Assembly: GCA_031283025.1 (NCBI GenBank)
Contig: JAITCP010000094.1
Coordinates: forward strand, 1-5,156
Reading direction: 5' to 3'
DNA: 5,156 bases
Source: Spirochaetaceae bacterium
Lineage (GTDB): Bacteria > Spirochaetota > Spirochaetia > Treponematales > Breznakiellaceae
The notes beneath the pieces are model-generated. The model saw only the letters and a program-made list of their open reading frames with translations, did not search any database and had not been told where the DNA came from. The translations under genes and the position numbers were made by a program. Below are positions 1-4,681 of this stretch, piece after piece. Numbering within the stretch: position 1 is the stretch's first letter; every line of letters begins with the position of its first letter.

Positions 1-1179
1 GTAACAGCAAGCGGCGGGATGAATCGGGTTCGCATTGAAGCTTCCGGAGAATCCGAGGACGGCACTTTCGGCGGCTGGGTTCGGGTAGAAGGCGGAATGG
101 TCGGGAATGTTTGGTGGAAACCCTCTGATTTGCTCAAGTTCATGATCGGCGGAAATCCTGACGGTATGTTTGGGAAAGAAGGGGTTACCGGCTGGGGCTT
201 CTATCAGGTTGCTTATGATACCGGCGTTGTAATAGGCGGCAATGTATGGGGTTGGGGACCGGCTGGCGGTCCTGATGCCAATATGTACGGCCAGGGAGTG
301 AGAACTAGACACGCGTTCTTCGGCGGATTTGGCGGAGAGGGCGCTTTATTGACGATTACCCCTGCGGAAATTGCGACGATTAACATTGTTATTCCGTTTA
401 TGAGCGGCGGGGAAGCGGCGGATGTATTCAAGAAATCCATCGCCCAAGTGGACTTAAACCTTGATTTTGGAAACATCGCCCTTACCTACGTGGGAGGCCT
501 TGGCTACGTAAAAGCTGACGGGTACAGTGAAACTTGGGTAGGAAAAAAATATTTTGATTCAAATGGTCAGGAACAAACCTCCACCACCGAGTTTGAGAAG
601 AAAGTTTCAGGAAAAGCTGAAGTCGAAGACCCTTCCAAAATCTTTCTTTATTTCAATCTTGCATCAATCGAGAATCTGAGTTTGGATGTTGGCGTTGGCT
701 ATACCCTGCCCTACGAGACAGAAGGTAAGGTAAAAGTTAGTTCACCTATCGCAGCCGGTTTGGGCGTAAAGTATACGATGGATGCCTTCGGCGTTAAGTT
801 CCGCACTGTAGCAGCCTTTGCCGGAAGCATGGAAACGGATGTAGCGGGCAAGAAGGTAAAGAGTGAGCAAGGCATTGGATTGATAGTCGATGTACTACCC
901 TACTATGTTTTAAGCGACAATCTTACCGCTTATGCGAGTATTGGCGTTGGATATCAAGCTCCGGGTAAAGTTGACGGAAAAGTTGGCAAAGATGCCGACG
1001 GTAAAGATTTACCCGCCATCATTGGCTGGCACTTTAACCCATACATCCAAGTTGGTGCCGAATGGGGCCCCACTTTCTATGCAGGTATCAAAGTATGGTC
1101 TGACGGCATAGAACGTGGTAAAGACAAAGATAAATGGATCAACTGGGCCGTTCCTATTGCAATGGTAGTTAGTTTCTAA
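1..1179 (+). CDS. Porin-like outer-membrane beta-barrel protein, 5' end outside window
   Basis: The frame is open from base 1, giving 392 residues in the window. The ATG at 19 is unlikely to be the true start: there is no Shine-Dalgarno before it and the upstream residues (VTASGGM) read smoothly into the protein. A signal peptide would lie to the left and is not visible. Alternating hydrophobic/polar strands rich in Gly and aromatic residues run throughout (for example FGGWVRVEG and YIQVGAEWGPTFYAGIKVW). They are separated by charged loops such as residues about 185-210, and the chain ends in Phe (MVVSF), the usual outer-membrane barrel signal read by the BAM machinery. The style matches large paralogous families of unassigned outer-membrane proteins in termite-gut treponemes. 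It probably forms a pore or surface protein; the substrate is unknown. A barrel is fairly sure, the exact family is not. It is followed by a strong terminator, so it is the last gene of its transcript. Confidence 0.8.
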   Translation, partial: VTASGGMNRVRIEASGESEDGTFGGWVRVEGGMVGNVWWKPSDLLKFMIGGNPDGMFGKEGVTGWGFYQVAYDTGVVIGGNVWGWGPAGGPDANMYGQGVRTRHAFFGGFGGEGALLTITPAEIATINIVIPFMSGGEAADVFKKSIAQVDLNLDFGNIALTYVGGLGYVKADGYSETWVGKKYFDSNGQEQTSTTEFEKKVSGKAEVEDPSKIFLYFNLASIENLSLDVGVGYTLPYETEGKVKVSSPIAAGLGVKYTMDAFGVKFRTVAAFAGSMETDVAGKKVKSEQGIGLIVDVLPYYVLSDNLTAYASIGVGYQAPGKVDGKVGKDADGKDLPAIIGWHFNPYIQVGAEWGPTFYAGIKVWSDGIERGKDKDKWINWAVPIAMVVSF

Positions 1180-1212
1180 GCACAAGGGTACAAGCCCTTA
1201 TATGCGAAAAAG

Positions 1213-1250
1213 CGCCGCCTGGCCGCTACAAGTGGTCAGGCGGTTTTTTT
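1213..1250 (+). terminator. Intrinsic terminator of the outer-membrane protein gene
   Basis: A GC-rich stem pairs 1215-1224 with 1234-1243 (ten pairs, one of them G-U) and can extend two more pairs into the loop. Seven T residues follow at 1244-1250. It lies 34 bases after the stop codon and has the classic Rho-independent form. Confidence 0.93.
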
Positions 1251-1270
1251 GTTCCACTCACAAGAATTTC

Positions 1271-1318
1271 ATACGGAGAATTTCTTCGCTTTTTTTGGCG
1301 GAGAGTACGGAGATTAAG
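1271..1318. repeat. Degenerate ACGGAG-type short repeats
   Basis: The stretch holds several spaced copies of an xCGGAG motif (ACGGAG at 1275, GCGGAG at 1300, ACGGAG at 1309) and two copies of GAATTTC. It resembles the better-kept ACGGAG/ACGAAG array at 4633-4667. Such CACGGAG/CACGAAG arrays occur as dispersed non-coding repeats in several bacterial groups; calling it one here is an inference from the motif alone. No coding frame was found. Confidence 0.35.
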
Positions 1319-1324
1319 AATTAG

Positions 1325-1356
1325 AGTTGTTCAAAAACAGCAGTTTCTGAACAACT
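1325..1356. repeat. Inverted repeat / hairpin 1 upstream of rpn
   Basis: The arm 1325-1333 (AGTTGTTCA) pairs perfectly with 1348-1356. After one mismatch the pairing continues (1335-1338 with 1343-1346) to a four-base loop AGCA. No T tract follows, so it is unlikely to be a terminator. It is either a dispersed intergenic palindrome or part of a structured leader. Confidence 0.7.
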
Positions 1357-1388
1357 TCCTGTAAAAAACTGCAAAATACACAGTAGGG

Positions 1389-1418
1389 AATCTCTAAAAA
1401 CTTCAGTTTTTAGAGATT
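1389..1418. repeat. Perfect 13-bp inverted repeat / hairpin 2
   Basis: The arm 1389-1401 (AATCTCTAAAAAC) pairs without mismatch with 1406-1418 around the loop TTCA. The inner half (AAAAC-loop-GTTTT) repeats the core of hairpin 1. It sits between the outer-membrane gene terminator and the rpn gene. Its function is unknown. Confidence 0.75.
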
Positions 1419-1436
1419 TACCGCTGAAAAACGCAC

Positions 1437-1470
1437 GTTTCGCAGCCCAAAGGGCGAGAAACTATTTTTT
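1437..1470 (+). terminator. Possible terminator-like hairpin 3 before rpn
   Basis: GTTTC (1437-1441) pairs with GAAAC (1458-1462), and GCCC (1445-1448) with GGGC (1452-1455), around an AAA loop with a small internal bulge. TATTTTTT follows at 1463-1470. The form fits a weak intrinsic terminator or attenuator in the rpn leader. The left arm can instead pair with AAAC at 1429-1432, so two alternative folds exist. The effect on transcription is not known. Confidence 0.4.
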
Positions 1471-1542
1471 CCAAATCATTCAAGCGCCATGCACGGCTTT
1501 GCCTTATATAAGACGGCCCCAAAAGTAGAAATTGGCCGCCGT

Positions 1543-1549
1543 AAAGGAG
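1543..1549 (+). promoter_or_regulatory. Ribosome binding site of rpn, sets the GTG start
   Basis: AAAGGAG lies 8 bases before GTG at 1558, ideal spacing. The upstream in-frame ATG at 1489 has no such site, and the 23 residues it would add do not look like the start of this family. GTG 1558 is therefore chosen. Confidence 0.8.
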
Positions 1550-1557
1550 TACTCATT

Positions 1558-2454
1558 GTGGAACTAAAACAACCGCCGGACAACGATAGTCCCCACATAG
1601 CCTGGCATCCTGCTTTCATAGAAGCTCTCAAAATGGAACTGCAAGCGTATCAGGATGTGCTGGAATTTCACCCTGAATACCCGCTTACATCCGAGCCTTT
1701 GCGGATAGACTGTGTGATTATCAAGAAAGCGAAAAATGTCGTTATCAAAAAGAACATCGCTGTCATATTCCGGGAGTGGAATTTACTTGAATATAAAAGC
1801 CCCGGCGATTATGTATCGGTAGCCGATTTCTACAAAGTTTACGCCTATGCCTGCCTGTACGCCTCATTTAACGATGTTCCCATAACCAGTTTAACGGTAA
1901 CTTTTGTAGAAAGCCATTACCCCCAAAAACTGCTTGACCATTTGAAAAATGATCGTAGTTACAAGGTTGCGAAAACCAGCCCTGGGATTTATACTGTAAG
2001 TGGGGACATACTGCCGATACAGGTAATTGACAGCCGACGACTCCCTACGGAAGAAAATTTGTGGCTTAAAAGCCTGAGTAATGAACTGAAGTGTTCAGAA
2101 ATCACCCAAGTAGGCAATGAAATAGACAAACGAGAGAAAGGTGCACAAATAAGGGCATATTTACACGCGGTAGCGTGGGCAAATCTTAATTCTATGAAGG
2201 AGGCTATAAAAATGGATGAAACTTTAACGCTTGATAAAGTATTTGAAGAAACAGGATTGGCGGCCAAATGGGAAGCCAGAGGTGAGGCTAGGGGTGAAGC
2301 CAGAGGTGAGGCTAGGGGTGAAGTCAGAGGCAAAGAAGAAGTTGCGCGTAATGCCCTTGCAGAAGGGGCTTCATCTGAATTTGTACAGAAGATTACAGGA
2401 CTTGATATTCAAACCATTACCGGTTTATCCCCGGAAACCATCATTAATCTGTAA
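1558..2454 (+). CDS. Rpn-family PD-(D/E)XK nuclease, full-length form (RpnL-like)
   Basis: A protein of 298 residues from a GTG start. The nuclease core shows the PD-(D/E)XK pattern: Asp51 in EPLRID, then Glu78-x-Lys80 in LLEYKSPGDY, followed by a helix around 87-103. This is the treponeme-type branch of the recombination-promoting nuclease / putative transposase group, known by family as a DNA endonuclease. Full-length Rpn proteins studied in E. coli are toxic, act against phage, and are held in check by a C-terminal fragment made from an internal start. This gene shows the same plan. After the nuclease domain, residue Met219 has its own ribosome site, and the C-terminal part carries five four-residue repeats (EARG x4 then EVRG, residues 239-258) followed by a helical end (ARNALAEGASSEF). 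No catalytic residue looks lost and the frame is intact. The family call is strong; toxicity and defence here are inferred from homologues. Confidence 0.85.
   Translation: MELKQPPDNDSPHIAWHPAFIEALKMELQAYQDVLEFHPEYPLTSEPLRIDCVIIKKAKNVVIKKNIAVIFREWNLLEYKSPGDYVSVADFYKVYAYACLYASFNDVPITSLTVTFVESHYPQKLLDHLKNDRSYKVAKTSPGIYTVSGDILPIQVIDSRRLPTEENLWLKSLSNELKCSEITQVGNEIDKREKGAQIRAYLHAVAWANLNSMKEAIKMDETLTLDKVFEETGLAAKWEARGEARGEARGEARGEVRGKEEVARNALAEGASSEFVQKITGLDIQTITGLSPETIINL
2197..2203 (+). promoter_or_regulatory. Internal ribosome binding site inside rpn
   Basis: AAGGAGG, a full anti-SD match, stands 8 bases before the in-frame ATG at 2212. It encodes part of Met-Lys-Glu-Ala in the long protein. A site this strong with ideal spacing within a coding frame suggests separate translation of the C-terminal domain. 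Confidence 0.75.
2198..2355 (+). repeat. Direct repeat, copy 1 (within rpn)
   Basis: These 158 bases, from the internal ribosome site through codons for VARNA, recur at 2515-2648. Apart from the missing 24-base repeat unit, no mismatch was seen by eye. The near identity points to a recent duplication. Confidence 0.95.
2212..2454 (+). CDS. Intragenic C-terminal protein (RpnS-like putative antitoxin)
   Basis: An 80-residue product in the same frame as the nuclease gene, starting at its Met219 (MDETLTLDKVFEETGLAAKW) and ending at the same stop. It contains the five tetrapeptide repeats (residues 21-40) and a C-terminal helical segment, but none of the nuclease residues. In characterised Rpn systems the separately translated short form binds the long form and blocks its activity, and the helix with variable numbers of four-residue repeats lies at the dimer interface. 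The AAGGAGG site 8 bases upstream is the direct evidence here. That the 5' half of this small gene was copied downstream together with its ribosome site supports it being a unit of its own. Inhibition of the long form is inference. Confidence 0.65.
   Translation: MDETLTLDKVFEETGLAAKWEARGEARGEARGEARGEVRGKEEVARNALAEGASSEFVQKITGLDIQTITGLSPETIINL
2272..2331 (+). repeat. Tetrapeptide-coding tandem repeat (EARG x4, EVRG)
   Basis: Five 12-base units code for EARG-EARG-EARG-EARG-EVRG. Two 12-base variants alternate (GAAGCCAGAGGT, GAGGCTAGGGGT), making a 24-base higher unit present twice, followed by one diverged unit. Gain or loss of 12 or 24 bases keeps the frame, so the tract can change length without breaking the gene. 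The downstream copy is exactly one 24-base unit shorter. Confidence 0.9.
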
Positions 2455-2511
2455 CAGCGCTTCTACTCGGATTTTTTCTCACCAAGGGTTATTTGATGCT
2501 TGACTTTTTAT

Positions 2512-2520
2512 AGGAGGAGG
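2512..2520 (+). promoter_or_regulatory. Ribosome binding site of the duplicated small gene
   Basis: AGGAGGAGG, a doubled SD core, ends 8 bases before ATG 2529. A TTGACT at 2500-2505 with TATAAA at 2522-2527 (16-base gap) resembles a promoter. It would start transcription inside the gene, so it is probably chance. Confidence 0.65.
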
Positions 2521-2648
2521 CTATAAAAATGGATGAAACTTTAACGCTTGATAAAGTATTTGAAGAAACAGGATTGGCGGCCAAATGGGAAGCCAGAGGT
2601 GAGGCTAGGGGTGAAGTCAGAGGCAAAGAAGAAGTTGCGCGTAATGCC
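2515..2648 (+). repeat. Direct repeat, copy 2 (downstream of rpn)
   Basis: A 134-base copy of 2198-2355, lacking one 24-base EARG-EARG unit. It begins exactly at the ribosome binding site and ends in the codon for Ala after VARN. The sequence on each side differs from that around copy 1, so the junctions are visible at 2514/2515 and 2648/2649. Confidence 0.95.
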
Positions 2649-2684
2649 TGTACTTTATACCCCAATTTGACAAACGAATTATAA
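2529..2684 (+). CDS. Small free-standing RpnS-like protein, truncated variant
   Basis: A 51-residue frame with a very strong SD. Residues 1-40 copy the start of the inner rpn protein (MDETLTLDKVFEETGLAAKW, three tetrapeptide repeats instead of five, then KEEVARNA). The last 11 residues (CTLYPNLTNEL) are new, because the duplication ended there. The C-terminal helix of the 80-residue form is missing. It sits 74 bases after the nuclease stop and could be co-transcribed. It could be an extra or altered antitoxin able to pair with the long protein, a decoy, or only a duplication remnant. Being open with a good ribosome site makes expression plausible; a function is not shown. Confidence 0.5.
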   Translation: MDETLTLDKVFEETGLAAKWEARGEARGEVRGKEEVARNACTLYPNLTNEL

Positions 2685-2690
2685 CAGAAA

Positions 2691-2717
2691 CTGAACAAAA
2701 ATCACGGTTTTGTACAG
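2691..2717. terminator. Hairpin between convergent genes, possible terminator
   Basis: CTGAACAAAA (2691-2700) pairs with TTTTGTACAG (2708-2717) with one mismatch around a 7-base loop. It lies between the small + strand gene and the end of the - strand tail genes, where a shared terminator would be expected. Neither side has a clean T tract after the stem, so the call is weak. Confidence 0.35.
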
Positions 2718-2738
2718 GGGCCCAGCCTGCCTTACCCG

Positions 2739-3194
2739 TTACTCCCCCTCCGGCCACTCAACCGTAACCGGCCAGCCGGGTTGCTGTTTTACCGCAAGCA
2801 ACGCTGCAAGTTTTGCCTTCCGCTCTGCGGCATACTCCGCGTCAATTTCCGCCCGTGCCTTGGCTTCCTCACTGTTGAGTTCCGCAAGGCGCCGGTTGAG
2901 TTCGGCTGTTGCCTCCTGTTCATAGGCGGCTATATTGACAAGGGTGCCATCCTGCACCATGTAGCCTTCGGGCACCGGCAATTCCCCGGCGATTATCCGT
3001 TCCTCATCGCTGGCTGCAACCTCGCCAAATATGCCGTTAAGGGCAAAGTTGTACAGCATCGGGCCGTGAGTAGTACAATCATTTGGTGAAGCTACAAAAA
3101 AACTGTACTCCGTTTCATTTGTCAAAAGCACATCAATTATTATTTTTGAGTGTGTTTTGTCCGTCCATCTTGGATCTTTTGCGTTTGTAAACAT
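2739..3194 (-). CDS. Small phage tail-assembly-type protein
   Basis: A protein of 151 residues on the minus strand, last gene of the leftward tail module. The N-terminal 60 residues show the pattern of tail-fibre assembly or related small tail proteins: short strands (IIIDVLLTNE, YSFFVAS) and a D-x4-HGPMLYNFALNGIFGEV segment. Residues about 91-130 form a charged Ala/Glu/Arg coiled coil (LNRRLAELNSEEAKARAEID), and the end is Pro/Trp-rich (GWPVTVEWPEGE). It starts with ATG overlapping the fibre stop by one base (TAATG), behind a strong AGGAGGG, so the two are translationally coupled. Small genes directly after a tail-fibre gene usually encode fibre assembly factors or fibre-associated proteins. 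The exact family was not recognised, so the role rests on position and general form. Confidence 0.6.
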   Translation of the reverse strand: MFTNAKDPRWTDKTHSKIIIDVLLTNETEYSFFVASPNDCTTHGPMLYNFALNGIFGEVAASDEERIIAGELPVPEGYMVQDGTLVNIAAYEQEATAELNRRLAELNSEEAKARAEIDAEYAAERKAKLAALLAVKQQPGWPVTVEWPEGE

Positions 3195-4561
3195 TACAAT
3201 ACCCTCCTAAATAAATACCATGCAGTGCTTCCCACGGCGTAAGTAATAGCGCCCGACGAGCGCCATGATCCGCTTAAATATGTTCCAGCATCCCCTGTCG
3301 AATAAAAAAGTGTATGACTTGGCAACCTTAATGTGATCTCCACGTTTGCAGAAGTTTTAATTGTATTCAAGAGTATATTTGGATAAGCAACGTTGCCTTG
3401 GACTAATATATACGTCCCGATTGGCAGATTAGTATCATCGCTTAATGCCGTTCCCGGCACCACTGCAATCCTGTTAACTCCGACTTTTGGGCTATCGGTA
3501 AATACCGGGCTTGCAAGGGTTGCAATTTCTTCCCAAGCACCCCATGCGGTCGCGCTCGTTGAATACCGAATCCAAATTCGATTTGTGCCGCGTTTATGTA
3601 ATTCCTGCCGCACAGCATGAGCCGTAGTACCGGACATATAAAAAGGCATTACCTTTAAGAAGGCCGAATTTGCCGTTCCTGTACCCCAGCCGTCTGGGAA
3701 GTTTGTACTGCTGCTGGCTGGGGAATATAACGTGTACTCACCGGGAGTACGGTAGGTATTCAGATCAAATACTGCCGATGGGAGGTATTTGTAAGGAAGC
3801 GGATATTTTTGATTGTTTGTAAGCGTATTATTTTCAGGTGGAAAATTTATTCCTAATGGGCTGGAGGACGTTCCGCTGCCGGACAATGAAGTATCACGGG
3901 TTACTTCTAAAAGTCCGTTAGTTGCGCTGGAGGGGAGCTGGGCTACGGGTACTTTGCCGTCTGCCCCAAGTGTTGCAACGCCATTAGCAGTGCCTTTTTC
4001 AGTGGCGGGTATCCTTTTGTCAACGTATGCCTTGCGGGCTGCTTCGTTATCGGTCGTTGGATCACTTGCGGGTAAAACCGGTCTGGACGAAAACGTTTTC
4101 ACGCCCGCGACAGTTTGGGCTCCGGTAAGTTTTACAGTGCTTGTATCTAAGCCCGCTATCCCGGTGGGGATCTGGGCTGCGGGTACTTTACCGTCTGCCC
4201 CAAGTGTTGCAACGCCATTAGCAGTGCCTTTTTCAGTGGCGGGTATCCTTTTGTCAACGTATGCCTTGCGAGCTGCTTCGTTATCGGTCGTTGGATCACT
4301 TGCGGGTAAAACCGGTCTGGATGAAAACGTTTTCACGCCCGCGACAGTTTGGGCTCCGGTAAGTTTTACAGTGCTTGTATCTAAGTCCGCTATCCCGGCC
4401 TCGATGTGGTTCATGTTTTCCGGCGTAAACGGGGTGCCGGGAACGGTAACCTTTTCGGGGTTGGGTGTTAGCACCACCGAACCCCCTGTTTCCTGTGACT
4501 TGGCAAAACGGTTAAGGCCTGTGCCCTGCCGGGCCTGCCAGTTAGTTTTTGTGTATGCCAT
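3194..4561 (-). CDS. Phage or tailocin tail fibre protein with pyocin-knob-like domain
   Basis: A protein of 455 residues from ATG 4561; a GTG six codons earlier (4579) is also possible. No strong ribosome site precedes either, and MAYTKTNWQ reads like a usual fibre N-terminus. Residues 1-57 are a short attachment region (PGTPFTPENMNHIEAGI is a common fibre motif). Residues 58-213 hold two near-identical 78-residue repeats, each with KLTGAQTVAGVKTFSSRPVL, then NEAARKAYVD, then a NGVATLGADGKVP linker. This is the phage fibre repeat pattern that forms trimeric shafts. Residues about 266-346 (DLNTYRTPGEYTL ... RIWIRYSTSATAWGAWEEI) match a pyocin-knob-like fold seen in receptor-binding fibres. 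The C-terminal 110 residues are Gly/Ser/aromatic-rich and end in AWYLFRRVL, a typical fibre tip. It probably binds the host surface. It follows a propeller-type tail gene and precedes a small assembly gene. Confidence 0.88.
   Translation of the reverse strand: MAYTKTNWQARQGTGLNRFAKSQETGGSVVLTPNPEKVTVPGTPFTPENMNHIEAGIADLDTSTVKLTGAQTVAGVKTFSSRPVLPASDPTTDNEAARKAYVDKRIPATEKGTANGVATLGADGKVPAAQIPTGIAGLDTSTVKLTGAQTVAGVKTFSSRPVLPASDPTTDNEAARKAYVDKRIPATEKGTANGVATLGADGKVPVAQLPSSATNGLLEVTRDTSLSGSGTSSSPLGINFPPENNTLTNNQKYPLPYKYLPSAVFDLNTYRTPGEYTLYSPASSSTNFPDGWGTGTANSAFLKVMPFYMSGTTAHAVRQELHKRGTNRIWIRYSTSATAWGAWEEIATLASPVFTDSPKVGVNRIAVVPGTALSDDTNLPIGTYILVQGNVAYPNILLNTIKTSANVEITLRLPSHTLFYSTGDAGTYLSGSWRSSGAITYAVGSTAWYLFRRVL
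3202..3208 (-). promoter_or_regulatory. Ribosome binding site inside the end of the fibre gene
   Basis: AGGAGGG on the minus strand, 7 bases before ATG 3194. The same bases encode the Arg-Arg-Val near the end of the fibre protein. Confidence 0.85.
3938..4165 (-). repeat. Tail-fibre tandem repeat, copy at lower coordinates
   Basis: One of two direct repeats with a period of 234 bases (78 codons); it encodes the second repeat of the protein. It differs from its partner at 4172-4399 at about five bases in 228, counted by eye, most of them silent. Confidence 0.93.
4172..4399 (-). repeat. Tail-fibre tandem repeat, copy at higher coordinates
   Basis: Partner of 3938-4165; it encodes the first repeat of the fibre protein (residues about 55-132). 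The phase is kept exactly at 78 codons, so copy number can change without frameshift. Confidence 0.93.
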
Positions 4562-4578
4562 AGGCTTATTGTACAACA

Positions 4579-4623
4579 CGGGAATAGAGGAAACCCTAAC
4601 ACTGATAAAGGGCTTTATTCCCG
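4579..4623. other. Imperfect hairpin in the leader of the tail fibre gene
   Basis: CGGGAATA (4579-4586) pairs perfectly with TATTCCCG (4616-4623). Inside, CCCT (4594-4597) pairs with AGGG (4609-4612). It covers the region just upstream of the fibre start on the minus strand, where a ribosome site would be expected. It could be a leader structure or a dispersed palindrome. Confidence 0.45.
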
Positions 4624-4632
4624 AAGAAGTTC

Positions 4633-4675
4633 ACACGGAGATACAAAGGAACGAAGATCACGAAGATAAGAGGGA
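4633..4675. repeat. ACGGAG/ACGAAG short repeat array
   Basis: Spaced copies of a 6-base motif occur: ACGGAG at 4635, ACGAAG at 4652 and ACGAAG at 4662, with GGAACGAAG and CACGAAG contexts. Together with the hairpin at 4579-4623 it fills the 120-base gap between the two tail genes, which holds no reading frame. It resembles 1271-1318. Confidence 0.5.
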
Positions 4676-4681
4676 GGTATG

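Noticed and set aside
213..476. Minus-strand 87-codon frame within the outer-membrane gene
   Set aside because: Antisense to a clear beta-barrel gene, without ribosome site or protein-like pattern.
2272..2331. CRISPR-like short repeats
   Set aside because: The units are contiguous 12/24-base coding repeats with no spacers; they encode a tetrapeptide tract.
1989..2333. Minus-strand frame with LASPLASP repeats, and a similar one at 2489-2698
   Set aside because: These are the complement of the EARG repeat tract. The apparent similarity of the two frames comes only from the duplication on the + strand.
2231..2503. A 90-codon + strand frame overlapping the end of rpn
   Set aside because: It is in a different frame from the rpn gene, has no ribosome site, and its repeats are a shadow of the EARG tract.
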